Source: UBA11051 sp964390495 (GTDB lineage: Bacteria > Armatimonadota > Zipacnadia > Zipacnadales > UBA11051). Taken from it: a DNA stretch of 64,000 nt. The position numbers and the translations under genes are program-made. Under the pieces are notes generated by a model. It was given only the letters and a program-made list of their open reading frames with translations. It had not been told where the DNA came from and searched no databases. Within the stretch, counting starts at the first letter, position 1, and every line of letters begins with the position of its first letter. The stretch is from positions 124,001 to 188,000 of the forward strand of contig CAYMIN010000001.1 of NCBI GenBank assembly GCA_964390495.1, in the 5' to 3' direction. Positions 36,692-45,662 of this stretch are shown here, piece by piece.

Positions 36692-39600
36692 TCAGAAGGC
36701 CTCGCCATAGTACAGCAAGGTCGGGCTCACGGGTAAGAGCGGCAGCTTGGGCAGATTGGCCTGGGGCGTGTAGAGCCGGTTGGCGCTGTTGCGTACATTG
36801 GTAGTGCTGTTGAAATTCGTTGGGTCCTGGTCTCTGTTTACCCGCAGCCGGTCGTCGAATTGGTATTCTATCGTGCCCCAAGTCAACTCCGTAGCGCTGG
36901 TGTAGATGGGGAACGCCCACTTGTTGGACCAGTCCTGCGCATCCTCGATTTGTGCGGTGTGGTCCTCAGTGATGCAGCCTCTGACGGTGATTCTGTAGTT
37001 GTAGCGGCGCATGCGGGCGGCCCAGAGACTGTCGTCGCCGTCTATGTCGCCGTCGTCGTCAAAGTCCACAGTGTAGGTGCTCTCATCGAAGTAGGCGCCG
37101 GGAATCACGAACCAACTGCCGCGCTGAGCGTAGATCATAGCATTCACCTTGGCGTTGATAGCTCCGCGCGGGCGGCTATTGTCGGTATCTATCTCCTCGA
37201 TCTTCCACTTCTTGACCCAGTATTCAGTCGCCGGCGTACCCAACTGGGGATCGCGCTGAGAAAGCGCAGCCGCGTTCGGGACACCGACCGTCCCCGAAAT
37301 GCCGGCACCGATATTCCACGGCACCGTCGGGTTCGCGAAGCTGTAGGGACCGATACTCGCCGGCGGCTGCCACTGGGGCGCTATGGCCGTCGAGCAGTAC
37401 GGTTGAGGCGCGGGGATCGGACCTGACCCCAAGTCCCACAGCAGCGCCCCCTCAGGCGCGAAGACGAAGGTATAGGGGTCCACCGGATTGCCGAAGCTGT
37501 GAGCGGTGATAGTGCCATCGTTGGACAGGGCCAAGCCCACGCCGGAAGGCCCGGGACTGGCTGCGGTCTGTTGCACGGTCAGGTATCGGGCGACGCCAGC
37601 CGGCACCGTTTCCCCGAACATCCAGCGCGTATAGACGCGGCCACCGGTATCCAGTTCCCAGTGCTGCCCCAGCTCGGGAGCCATCTCGTCGTCAGGGGCC
37701 GCGGCCACCATCCCGAAAGTCAACTGCGGCACCAATTGCGTCGGGTTGAGGCATACGAAATCGCGCGCCAACAGCGCCACGGCGGTATTGTCCTCGTCCA
37801 GCACACCGCTGGCCCCATCGTTGGTGCCATACCTGCGGCCCGCGACATCCTGCGGTGATAGTATCTGTCCGTCTATATAGATGGTGGCATTGGAGACGAT
37901 GGTGAGATTGTAGTCACGGATGAGTTGTCCGTCACCAGCACGGTCGGCGCTCGGCAATACCCCCTTGACCCGGATACTGCCTTCGGCGAACACGCACTGA
38001 TTGGGGTACTCGGGGTAGTCAATGACCATGACGTTTGCGCCGGAATCGTCGCCGACTTCGGTGGGCTTGGCCGGGTCCCCGAGGGCCCAGCGGTAGTCAT
38101 GGCGGGTAATCTTGATGCCCGGTTCGCCGGCCACGTGCCCAGGCCACCATAGCTCCCCCGGGCCGGTCTGACCACTAGTATCATCACTATAGCCGTTGGT
38201 GGCCGTGGCCAAGACGGCTGCCTCACTGGGGAAGAACTCAATTTCCACCGCCGGCGGCGTATAGGTAGTGCCCAGGGCGTTCCAGCCGCTGTCTCCGCTC
38301 AGCATACCGATTGAGCCGGGCTCCTTGCGCCAGTCCTGCACCAACAGCTTCAGGTTGCAGGTACCGTCAGCCTGCTTGAACTGGATGTCGGCGAAGTTGT
38401 CAATGTAGATACCGGCGCCGTGCCCGTATCTGCCGGTGTTTTTCACGGTTCCGGCCATGCTGTCGCTACATACAGAGACTCCCGAATCGCGGGTGAGGAC
38501 GCGGTAGCGGTCCATGCCGGTGGTGGGGTCAGTAGCGGTTATGTCCGGCGCTTGCAGCGGCGGCACCTCGCGATGGCCGGTAGTGACGCGCGGAATGGTC
38601 GTGGTCTCAGCCGCAGCCAGAGATGTCGGCAGCGTGCCCTCATCAACTCCCTCAACCCGGACTCCCACACCGTCACTGATGCTGTCCACGATGTAGATGC
38701 CTTCGCTACCCTCGACCATGTCATCGCGCAGGTAGCCGTCGTCACTGGGCGCGGTGAGCAGGTCGAAGTATGTGGACGGCGTGCTGGGACCGGAGCCGAG
38801 CGGCTGGCCGAGCATATACAGGGCCGTGTCGGCACGCACCGGGCCACCCAAATCAATCTCCAGGGCCTCCCCATCGGTCGTGGTCCCGCTGTTGTCAAAA
38901 TCCATGTAGGGACGCAAGCCCAGATAAGCTCGCTTGCCGGAGCGCGTCCAGTCCGTGACCCAGCGCAGATGATCGGTCAGGCCGATGGGCTTGTACGCGA
39001 CCAGCCGGCGGAACACGGTGCTCTGGTCGCTGACCCGGCCGATGGCCTCGATGCGGATGCAGTTGCTGAGGTTGACTTGGTCGGTGCTGTCGCCCGGCTC
39101 ATACGGCGGGTCGGGGTCGTAGGTGACCCTCAGCAGCACATAGCCGCGGCCGAGAGTGGGATTATTGGTAGCTACCGAGGCAGCGGCGCCCGGGTTGGGA
39201 TCGGGATAGCGATGATAGCCGAAGCGTAGGAACGGTCCCGGGGCGTCAATACTTCCAGACCGCAGCGGGCACCAGGCGCGAACTACGTCAAAGTCGCTAT
39301 AATAGTCGTCCTCCGTACCCTCAACACCGTCGGGGCCGTAGAAGTTCAGGTCCACATCACCGCTGGTGTACATCGCCGGTGGGCTGGGCCAAGTGGAGGG
39401 GTCGTTCTCATCATAGATGGCGCCGTCGTATGGCACGAACCGCGGCCGCCAGTCGGCGCCAAGCGGACTGGTTTGCAGCATCCTGTCGGCATAGCGGACG
39501 CCGGCTTCAGCCAGAGCCTGGCCGGTGATGACATCCACATGGCGGACCGACTGCTGCTGGTTGCGTGAGACCAACGCGACAAACAGAATGCCGACAAGCA

Positions 39601-39715
39601 GTATCACCATCATCAACAGCACCGCGATCAGCAGCGCCTGCCCCCGCCGGCCGCTAAGGGACGCCAGCTTCACCGCGCTGGGTGGCCTGTTCCTGATTAT
39701 CCCTGCTGGCCGCAT
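36692..39715 (-). CDS. Large PilX-like pilus assembly protein
   Basis: About 1007 residues from the ATG at 39715, which has TTGGAGG 7 nt upstream. Near the N-terminus GRRGQALLIAVLLMMVILLV gives a basic segment followed by one long hydrophobic helix and then SRNQQQSVRHVDVITGQALA, the pattern of PilX/GspK-type minor pilins. The residue five places after the putative cleavage point is not Glu, as is also the case for GspK-like initiators. The huge C-terminal part contains repeated Asp/Gly-rich stretches (YTVDFDDDGDIDGDDSLWAA) and beta-rich segments. Ordinary PilX is below 200 residues. Position between PilW-like and the giant propeller gene matches the minor-pilin order, so a tip-complex subunit is likely. 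Confidence 0.78.
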   Translation of the reverse strand: MRPAGIIRNRPPSAVKLASLSGRRGQALLIAVLLMMVILLVGILFVALVSRNQQQSVRHVDVITGQALAEAGVRYADRMLQTSPLGADWRPRFVPYDGAIYDENDPSTWPSPPAMYTSGDVDLNFYGPDGVEGTEDDYYSDFDVVRAWCPLRSGSIDAPGPFLRFGYHRYPDPNPGAAASVATNNPTLGRGYVLLRVTYDPDPPYEPGDSTDQVNLSNCIRIEAIGRVSDQSTVFRRLVAYKPIGLTDHLRWVTDWTRSGKRAYLGLRPYMDFDNSGTTTDGEALEIDLGGPVRADTALYMLGQPLGSGPSTPSTYFDLLTAPSDDGYLRDDMVEGSEGIYIVDSISDGVGVRVEGVDEGTLPTSLAAAETTTIPRVTTGHREVPPLQAPDITATDPTTGMDRYRVLTRDSGVSVCSDSMAGTVKNTGRYGHGAGIYIDNFADIQFKQADGTCNLKLLVQDWRKEPGSIGMLSGDSGWNALGTTYTPPAVEIEFFPSEAAVLATATNGYSDDTSGQTGPGELWWPGHVAGEPGIKITRHDYRWALGDPAKPTEVGDDSGANVMVIDYPEYPNQCVFAEGSIRVKGVLPSADRAGDGQLIRDYNLTIVSNATIYIDGQILSPQDVAGRRYGTNDGASGVLDEDNTAVALLARDFVCLNPTQLVPQLTFGMVAAAPDDEMAPELGQHWELDTGGRVYTRWMFGETVPAGVARYLTVQQTAASPGPSGVGLALSNDGTITAHSFGNPVDPYTFVFAPEGALLWDLGSGPIPAPQPYCSTAIAPQWQPPASIGPYSFANPTVPWNIGAGISGTVGVPNAAALSQRDPQLGTPATEYWVKKWKIEEIDTDNSRPRGAINAKVNAMIYAQRGSWFVIPGAYFDESTYTVDFDDDGDIDGDDSLWAARMRRYNYRITVRGCITEDHTAQIEDAQDWSNKWAFPIYTSATELTWGTIEYQFDDRLRVNRDQDPTNFNSTTNVRNSANRLYTPQANLPKLPLLPVSPTLLYYGEAF

Positions 39716-39782
39716 ATACGAACCTCCAACCGGCTGGCACAAGGGCCAAATATAGCTATTTCAGGCGATTGATGATTGCCTA

Positions 39783-41483
39783 CTACCTGATATTGCGAAT
39801 CCGGACCTGATTGTGCACGATGACCTTGTTGATGTTCACATCAGACGGCACCACCAGATTGGCCTCGCCCAATTTAAATGGCTCCGGATCCATGAACTTG
39901 TTGAGAGTGAGTGTGATATTCATCAGCTCGGCGGTCGAGTAGTCCACAACCACGATGTCGTCGCGGTCGCTGGTGTCGTCAAAGTTGCGGCGGTAGTAGT
40001 AGAGCAGCTCGATCTCGAAGCCGGCTAAACCGCCGAACATCTCCGGGCTGGGCGGCTCCCAACGATTGAACCTGACCTCGCACTGCCGGTCATCCGATGC
40101 CTGATACTGAGCGAACTGGAACTGGCCGATCTGGTCCTGGTCAAAGATATCGGTGAGGGTGTACTCAGTCCGCCGCACCGTGCCGTCAGTCAGCGTGGCG
40201 GCGACCCTCACATGCACACTGTTGGGCACCACCTTGGCATCCACCGGTGAACTAGCGCCGTCCACATCATCCGGATATATGGCAAATGCAATCGGCATCA
40301 CCGGGTCCTGCCAGGCGCTGGGAGCGGCCCCATATATCGGCACTACGCTGGTGGCACGCGCTCCACTCAGTGAGCCGGTGGCATCATACTCGTCAACATT
40401 GCCCGCGTTGTTGTCGTCGGTAATGGTTATCCTGCAGAATTGCCCGGCGCCACGGGCGGGCGGTGAACTGGCATCATCAGAGTTTACGGTTATATAAACG
40501 CGCTCGTAGTCACCGATGCGGACGGTGCCATCATGGGCGTTCCAGCGCAGATTGACGTCGGAGGTCGCAGTGCCGTAGCTGTCCAGAGCAACCTCGCTGT
40601 AGCCGCCGGCGTTATAGCGATAGAGCCGGATGCGCGGATGGGCCTCGGAGATAAAGGTGGTCCAGTCAATATCGTCCAGGAAGGTCGTACCATCATTGGG
40701 AAAGCCGCGCCAACTGCCGTGCTTGGCGGTATATAGCGTATTGTACTCTGAGGCGGTCAGCGTCTCGCCCTCGATGCGCTCGGGAGCGAATCTGATGCCG
40801 CTGTGCAGGTGAACCAGGTCCTGGTCGGTTTCGTCGCAATCCCCCGGGCACGCAGTCACATAGCCGACTGCAGTGGCACCACAGGTCCTGCATACGGTAC
40901 TGGTCGGCGGGATGTCAGCGCCGGTCTTTAGCGTTAGGATGTTTTGGGTGTCTGGGACCCCAGCTTGAAATGCGCCCGTACTGTTTCGGCTGCCGAAGTC
41001 ACGGTCCTCCCACGAATAGATGCCTTCCTGGCGATAGAGGGCGAAGGGATTGTCGGGACCCCAAGTTGCCTCCGGGTTGATGAGCTTGATTACGTAGCGA
41101 ATAGCTACCATGTCATACCGCGTCACGCCCTCATCATCCCAGGCCTGCATCTCCGGACGCACCGGCGTTAGTAGCCTCCCCTCCGCATCGCGCTCAGCCT
41201 TGACGAAGATGACCTGCGAATAGTCAGTCACGACCTCGTCACCAGTAGCCAGAGCGATGGTCGGGATCTCATACACATAGACGGCATCCGAGAGTTCGCG
41301 GCAAATCTGCTCCATGGCCTGCCGCACCGAGTCCTGCATACTGGAGCGGATGCGCGCCTCCGTAGCCATGTCCAGACCTACCATCATCGGCATGAAGAGC
41401 AGCGCAAACAGCAAGACAAGTATCGCCAGCACGACCAGGACTTCGACCAGAGTGAAGCCTCGGCGCGCGGCAATCTTCGTCAT
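39783..41483 (-). CDS. Large PilW-like prepilin
   Basis: About 566 residues from the ATG at 41483, preceded by GAGAGG; the frame is open 40 codons further without a pilin-like leader. The class III signal is canonical: RRGFTLVEVLVVLAILVLLF, with Gly at -1, Phe at +1 and Glu at +5. PilD would cleave after Gly. After the helix, ARIRSSMQDSVRQAMEQICR and ELSDAVYVYEIPTIALATGD match the PilW/GspJ layout. The C-terminal part is far longer than normal and contains Cys pairs (VCRTCGATAVGYVTACPGDC) that could bind metal. The last residues, VHNQVRIRNIR, are not pilin-like. It is the fourth of four type-III-signal genes in this cluster. Confidence 0.87.
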   Translation of the reverse strand: MTKIAARRGFTLVEVLVVLAILVLLFALLFMPMMVGLDMATEARIRSSMQDSVRQAMEQICRELSDAVYVYEIPTIALATGDEVVTDYSQVIFVKAERDAEGRLLTPVRPEMQAWDDEGVTRYDMVAIRYVIKLINPEATWGPDNPFALYRQEGIYSWEDRDFGSRNSTGAFQAGVPDTQNILTLKTGADIPPTSTVCRTCGATAVGYVTACPGDCDETDQDLVHLHSGIRFAPERIEGETLTASEYNTLYTAKHGSWRGFPNDGTTFLDDIDWTTFISEAHPRIRLYRYNAGGYSEVALDSYGTATSDVNLRWNAHDGTVRIGDYERVYITVNSDDASSPPARGAGQFCRITITDDNNAGNVDEYDATGSLSGARATSVVPIYGAAPSAWQDPVMPIAFAIYPDDVDGASSPVDAKVVPNSVHVRVAATLTDGTVRRTEYTLTDIFDQDQIGQFQFAQYQASDDRQCEVRFNRWEPPSPEMFGGLAGFEIELLYYYRRNFDDTSDRDDIVVVDYSTAELMNITLTLNKFMDPEPFKLGEANLVVPSDVNINKVIVHNQVRIRNIR

Positions 41484-41612
41484 CAGAGCCTCTCGCGGCC
41501 GATGACAGCGGCCTAGTTTGGCGGATTTGTCGGATAGCATTTCAGAATTGCCTTGTCTGCTATTGAGTGTCTTCGGCTCTGTGCCAGAGCGGCATCTGCG
41601 CACGGCTGCGTC

Positions 41613-42461
41613 TCAATGTGCTGTGTCGTTAGGCCCCACCTGCCAGGCGGCATCAGGGCCTTTTGTATCATCGCGGAACAGATCGCCGTCCAACGCTTTC
41701 ACCGTCCCGTCCCAGAACAGCACCATGTACTGCCCGTAGTCATCGCGACGGTGTGAATCATAGTGCGCGTTGCACCAGGTAACGATTGTGCTGTCCGGCG
41801 GCATGACCCCGCCGTTAGGACCGACAATACAGACTGTCTCGCCACCGATCTCAACGGTCTCACCCGGATCGGTATCGAGCTGGCGGCGGTAGTCATCAAA
41901 GTCCTCATCGGTTACCCAGCGGTGCGGCATGTACTTGTACTTATTGACATTGATGTCACTGCCCTCGTAATCAACTTTGGCGTCCGCGTCCTTGCCAGTG
42001 TAGCTATGGTAGTACTCCGCGGTGCCCTTCTCGGCATAGACATCGCGAGGGCAGTGTAGGGTCTCGATATTACCAATATACCCCGTATCGTACAGGACCA
42101 TGAGTCCGGGCCAGCGATTGGTATCAACCTCGGCGGTGCCGGTGGGGTCGCCACTGCCATCAACCGGCACTCCCAGCGGCGGGAAGCCCTGCTCGTCCAT
42201 ATAGTAGGCTCTCAGGGCCGTGCCGATATGCTGCAATTGGGCCTGGCAACCCATCGCCGCGTTGCTTTCGCGCAGGCCCTTGCCGACCGGAACCACGATC
42301 GCCATCAGTAGGACCGCTATGCCGATTACCACCAGTAGCTCGACCAGGGTGAAGCCGGCTTTTCCAGCCCCGTGGCCTGACCGCGACCGCAAGGCTCCCG
42401 AGCCGCTTTGTCCCTCGGTATTGTGATGTGAGATATTGCCCATTTGACCTTTGTTCCTCAC
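41613..42461 (-). CDS. Type IV prepilin, FimU/GspH-like
   Basis: About 282 residues. GKAGFTLVELLVVIGIAVLL is a canonical prepilin cleavage and membrane segment (cleavage after Gly, Glu at +5) but is preceded by an unusually long basic and polar leader of about 36 residues. The GTG start at 42461 overlaps the stop of the PilV-like gene (GTGA), which indicates translational coupling; an ATG at 42443 is an alternative that shortens the leader. The mature part resembles the small globular heads of prepilins of Planctomycetes and Armatimonadota, with MGCQAQLQHIGTALRAYYMD and a C-terminal YGQYMVLFWDGTVKALDG segment like the 'H-x9-DG' motif. This type often contains secreted filament subunits; a minor pilin role is inferred. 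Confidence 0.88.
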   Translation of the reverse strand: MRNKGQMGNISHHNTEGQSGSGALRSRSGHGAGKAGFTLVELLVVIGIAVLLMAIVVPVGKGLRESNAAMGCQAQLQHIGTALRAYYMDEQGFPPLGVPVDGSGDPTGTAEVDTNRWPGLMVLYDTGYIGNIETLHCPRDVYAEKGTAEYYHSYTGKDADAKVDYEGSDINVNKYKYMPHRWVTDEDFDDYRRQLDTDPGETVEIGGETVCIVGPNGGVMPPDSTIVTWCNAHYDSHRRDDYGQYMVLFWDGTVKALDGDLFRDDTKGPDAAWQVGPNDTAH

Positions 42462-44350
42462 CGGATGCGATGAGTGAAACCCAGCGGACCCTTCAATGTA
42501 TATGAATCGATGGCGACATGCTGTTGCCTGCCCTTACGTGTCAGCCACCAGGCTAGGGTGCGAGCCGACACACCGCGCACGGCTGTGATCTGCGGCGCTG
42601 CGTACATATCAGGCGAATGGTATGAGAAATGCTGCAGGGCGATTTGGTTAGCCCCTGGCGGGACTGTGTGCATCTCGCCATAGACATAGTGCGGCAGGTT
42701 GTCGGCATCGTACCAGGCATAGTCCACCGAGACGGTATGCCCCTCCACAGCCGCCGAATCTACCAGCACCGGCGGGGTACCAGGATCATCATCGTCGTCA
42801 ACGTAGCCGACAAACTCCAGCACGATGCGGTCCATGTCGCTTACATTGGTGTCATCCTGAATCAGCATTTGGTAGGTGCGGTAGTTGACTTCCCGCTCGG
42901 CTGCATCGCTGTTGTAAGTCTCTGCGGTATAGATGTCCACAAAAGTGCGGGCCGGCTTCTGCAACTGCACGCTGTGGTAATCAAGCGTCGCGTAGTAGAA
43001 GCGCCAGGTATGGCCGACGTAAGCCTCCTGGGTGCTATCCGTGCCGATTTTGACGGCCACTACACCGTCACGGAAGCCGTTTAGGAGCTCCGGCGACAAG
43101 GTATCGTCATACAGCGTCGTGTTGACCCCATCGGGGTAAGTATCACCGGTGGTCAAGTCAACGGCCAGCAGATAGACCGCCGGAGTCAGCTCCGTGCCGG
43201 TAAGGTCCTGTGAGAAAAGCGGGACCTCAGCGTTGAGGTTGCCGGCAGTCAGCTTGATATCTGTGTACCTATCGCCGGTTTCATCATCAGTGCGCACGGC
43301 CTCGCTAGTGATGACATGGTCTTCTATCATCATCAGCTTGCGGCGGCCGGCTTCGGCGGAGCTGTCCGTGTTGGTGCTATCCACATCGCGCAGCAGGTAA
43401 TCTACGTAAGCGGTGAGGCCGCCATCATCGCGGTGGAAATTGAGCTCGACACCATACTCGTTGTTGAGTACGTAGTGGCGGTGACCACTGGGCTCAGCAA
43501 CGCTTGCCGCCTCCTGGTAGAAGTAGAACATGGCCTGCACCGAAGTATTGCCCTCGATGAGGCACGCGAATTTGTGCGGGGCCTCGTCGCGGCTCTTGGC
43601 CCGCACGGTAAAGGTCCGGGTATCGCCCGAACCCGCACGCGCGATGACCTTCTCGTCCTGGACATAGTGGATGGGGGGCCGGCTGTTCGCACTCGCGGTT
43701 GCGGCCCAGGCGTAGTTGATGAGCAACCCACTGTCGGGCTCGGTTACGCTCTCGCCTTCGAAATCCCAGCCCGTGGCCTGAGCGCCATCATAGGTATATA
43801 CAGTGTCCGGCACAATGATTTTACCGTTGGCCTCATCCACATAGAAGCTGTTTTCCAGAATCTTGCCGCCGATATCGTCCGGATCAACGTGCTGCTGGGT
43901 GAGGGGAATCAGGATATATACGTCAGCCCACTGCGCCGGGCCCTGCTGCAGCACATAAGCGGAAGAGGCTCTGGCCGTGGCGCCGGCCGGCTGCACACCG
44001 GGGATTTGGAAGGCCTCGCCGATCACATCAAGCAAGTTCTCCTGAGCGTTGGCCGGCCGCGAGGGCTCGGTGAGATCATCAGGCTCGGAATAGGGGCTAA
44101 TGGTCGGGTCGCCGAAAATCGCCCACGGCAAGCTACCCTCCGTGTCCTTGAGGCGCTCCATATTGCGCTGTACCAACCGCGCCATCTCAGTGCGCGCGCC
44201 CTCGGAAGTGATGCTGGCCAGCAGTTTGGGGAAGCCCGCAGCAATCGTCCAGATGCCCACCAGCAGCACCAGCATGGCCACCATCAGTTCGAGCAGCGTC
44301 ATGCCCCGCGAACCGGACTTGGGCCAAGTTGTGAACTGCCTTACCTTCAT
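42458..44350 (-). CDS. Large PilV-like prepilin
   Basis: About 630 residues from the ATG at 44350 (GGAGG 9 nt upstream; a GTG one codon earlier is less well placed). SRGMTLLELMVAMLVLLVGI is a class III signal with Glu at +5 (GMTLLELMVA). The sequence then follows the PilV/GspI pattern (ASITSEGARTEMARLVQRNM) before a very long beta-rich region with several Asp-rich loops (GYVDDDDDPGTPPVLVDSAA). Typical PilV proteins have about 180 residues, so this one carries a large extra head domain, as do its PilW- and PilX-like neighbours. The gene begins about 125 nt after the first prepilin gene of the cluster. Confidence 0.87.
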   Translation of the reverse strand: MKVRQFTTWPKSGSRGMTLLELMVAMLVLLVGIWTIAAGFPKLLASITSEGARTEMARLVQRNMERLKDTEGSLPWAIFGDPTISPYSEPDDLTEPSRPANAQENLLDVIGEAFQIPGVQPAGATARASSAYVLQQGPAQWADVYILIPLTQQHVDPDDIGGKILENSFYVDEANGKIIVPDTVYTYDGAQATGWDFEGESVTEPDSGLLINYAWAATASANSRPPIHYVQDEKVIARAGSGDTRTFTVRAKSRDEAPHKFACLIEGNTSVQAMFYFYQEAASVAEPSGHRHYVLNNEYGVELNFHRDDGGLTAYVDYLLRDVDSTNTDSSAEAGRRKLMMIEDHVITSEAVRTDDETGDRYTDIKLTAGNLNAEVPLFSQDLTGTELTPAVYLLAVDLTTGDTYPDGVNTTLYDDTLSPELLNGFRDGVVAVKIGTDSTQEAYVGHTWRFYYATLDYHSVQLQKPARTFVDIYTAETYNSDAAEREVNYRTYQMLIQDDTNVSDMDRIVLEFVGYVDDDDDPGTPPVLVDSAAVEGHTVSVDYAWYDADNLPHYVYGEMHTVPPGANQIALQHFSYHSPDMYAAPQITAVRGVSARTLAWWLTRKGRQQHVAIDSYTLKGPLGFTHRIR

Positions 44351-44474
44351 CACTCACGGCCTCCGTGCTTGCGTTGCAGATAGGGCGACATCCGGTCGGG
44401 TTTGGAAAAAAAGGCTGCCTAGCAACAGCACGCTACAGCAGCCCCGGCGCCGCAGTACGCCATCGGCCGGACCG

Positions 44475-45293
44475 CTACTCGCGCTGCTTGACGAACTTTG
44501 AGACCTCGCCGCTGTCGTAGTGTTGCCACGCCTTTCTGTTGACCTTGTCGGTGCTGCCGCTAAGTCTGAGTATGAGGTCCATTTGCTCGGTGTCCTTGTT
44601 GTACTGACCGCGATGGTGGATGCAGTGGGTCACGATGGTGGTATCAGGGGCCTGGCGGTTCATCAGGCGCGGATAGTGCTTGCGCTTTAGTCCCTCGTCG
44701 GTAAGCCAGGAGGGCGGGTCCCCGGTCATGTATGGGTAATAACCATTATCGTCAGGGTCTGAGTTATAGCAGTCCACACCGCTGTTCTCATATCCGCCAT
44801 AGTTGTAGGTGCGCGTGGGAGCGTCGGAGATGGTGGCACCGGTCTCGATGTGGGTGTAGTCGGCCTCGTCGAATTTCCAGGTGTCCTCATCGCTAGTGTC
44901 AATGTCGGTCACCTGGCCGTTGTAGCTGCAGTAATTGCGTTGGCGCGCCTCCTTCTCCTTGCCATCAATATTGCGGTCGTCAGGGCAGATAAACAGCGAC
45001 TTGTCATCAACGTAGGTGGGGTAGAGGGCAGAGAATCCGCCCACGTACTTCGGGTGATCCGGGTCAGTGACATTATCATACATTGGGGCGAACGGGTATC
45101 TGCCGTGGTCGGTGCGGTAAGCCTTGAGCGCTATACCTAGCTGGGACAGATTGCTGATGCACTGGGTTTGTCGGGCTTGCTCACGCACCGGGCCGAACAC
45201 GGAAAAGAGAATACCAACCAGGATCGCGATGATCGCAATGACCACGAGCATCTCGATCAAGGTGAAACCGCGCCAACTATAAGGCACCTTCAT
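44475..45293 (-). CDS. Type IV prepilin, PulG-like with H-x-DG-type tail
   Basis: 272 residues. MKVPYSWRGFTLIEMLVVIA has a short leader, cleavage after Gly, Phe at +1 and Glu at +5, followed by a hydrophobic helix and QTQCISNLSQLGIALKAYRT, the usual pseudopilin N-terminal helix. The head contains FICPDDRNIDGKEKEARQRN and the C-terminal CIHHRGQYNKDTEQMDLILR, a pattern like the filament-type prepilins of Planctomycetes and Armatimonadota. GAGGGGG precedes the start by 10 nt and a promoter candidate lies about 100 nt upstream. As the first and most pilin-like gene of the cluster it may be the major pilin or a high-abundance minor one. It is not followed by a paralogous major pilin in this window. 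Confidence 0.88.
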   Translation of the reverse strand: MKVPYSWRGFTLIEMLVVIAIIAILVGILFSVFGPVREQARQTQCISNLSQLGIALKAYRTDHGRYPFAPMYDNVTDPDHPKYVGGFSALYPTYVDDKSLFICPDDRNIDGKEKEARQRNYCSYNGQVTDIDTSDEDTWKFDEADYTHIETGATISDAPTRTYNYGGYENSGVDCYNSDPDDNGYYPYMTGDPPSWLTDEGLKRKHYPRLMNRQAPDTTIVTHCIHHRGQYNKDTEQMDLILRLSGSTDKVNRKAWQHYDSGEVSKFVKQRE

Positions 45294-45393
45294 AGGACAA
45301 TGACCCCCTCGAATGATTGGGGCAAAAAGAAGTCAGTAGCAGAACCGTCCCTCCGGCGCTTGTACGCGTTCCCTGGCCGCTACCAACGTTCAA

Positions 45394-45420
45394 TTTCTAC
45401 CCCCATTGCAAACCTGTCAA
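45394..45420 (-). promoter_or_regulatory. Promoter candidate for the prepilin cluster; only feature seen in the 45294-45662 gap
   Basis: On the minus strand a perfect TTGACA (45415-45420) and TAGAAA (45394-45399) are 15 nt apart, shorter than optimal. It lies about 100 nt before the first prepilin gene. The rest of the gap between pilD and this gene holds no coding region I can support: the single short open frame has a composition unlike the neighbours and no Shine-Dalgarno sequence, and no clear terminator for pilD was found. Confidence 0.4.
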
Positions 45421-45662
45421 ACCTTTTTGAGCGCCCACTAACAAACTAATAACCACGCGCCGCAGTAGCACCCGCCGCGCCCCTAGACCAACTGCCAATT
45501 AGACACGCTCTGCAGCGCACGCTAGACGCTGCTTGAAGCTGGGATAACAGCCCTGTGGAACGCAACGGCCGGCCTCCGTATCGAGATAGCGGGTAACATC
45601 GGCACGCCATTGGTGTTCCCTGCGAGGGCGCGGCCGTCACACTAGGCGCGGGCGGGCTCGAA

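Noticed and set aside
43316..44383. Plus-strand open frame of 355 codons
   Set aside because: Antisense to the PilV-like prepilin gene, with no recognisable protein features.
45446..45640. Short minus-strand frame of 64 codons between pilD and the prepilin cluster
   Set aside because: No Shine-Dalgarno sequence, no recognisable features and composition unlike the neighbours.
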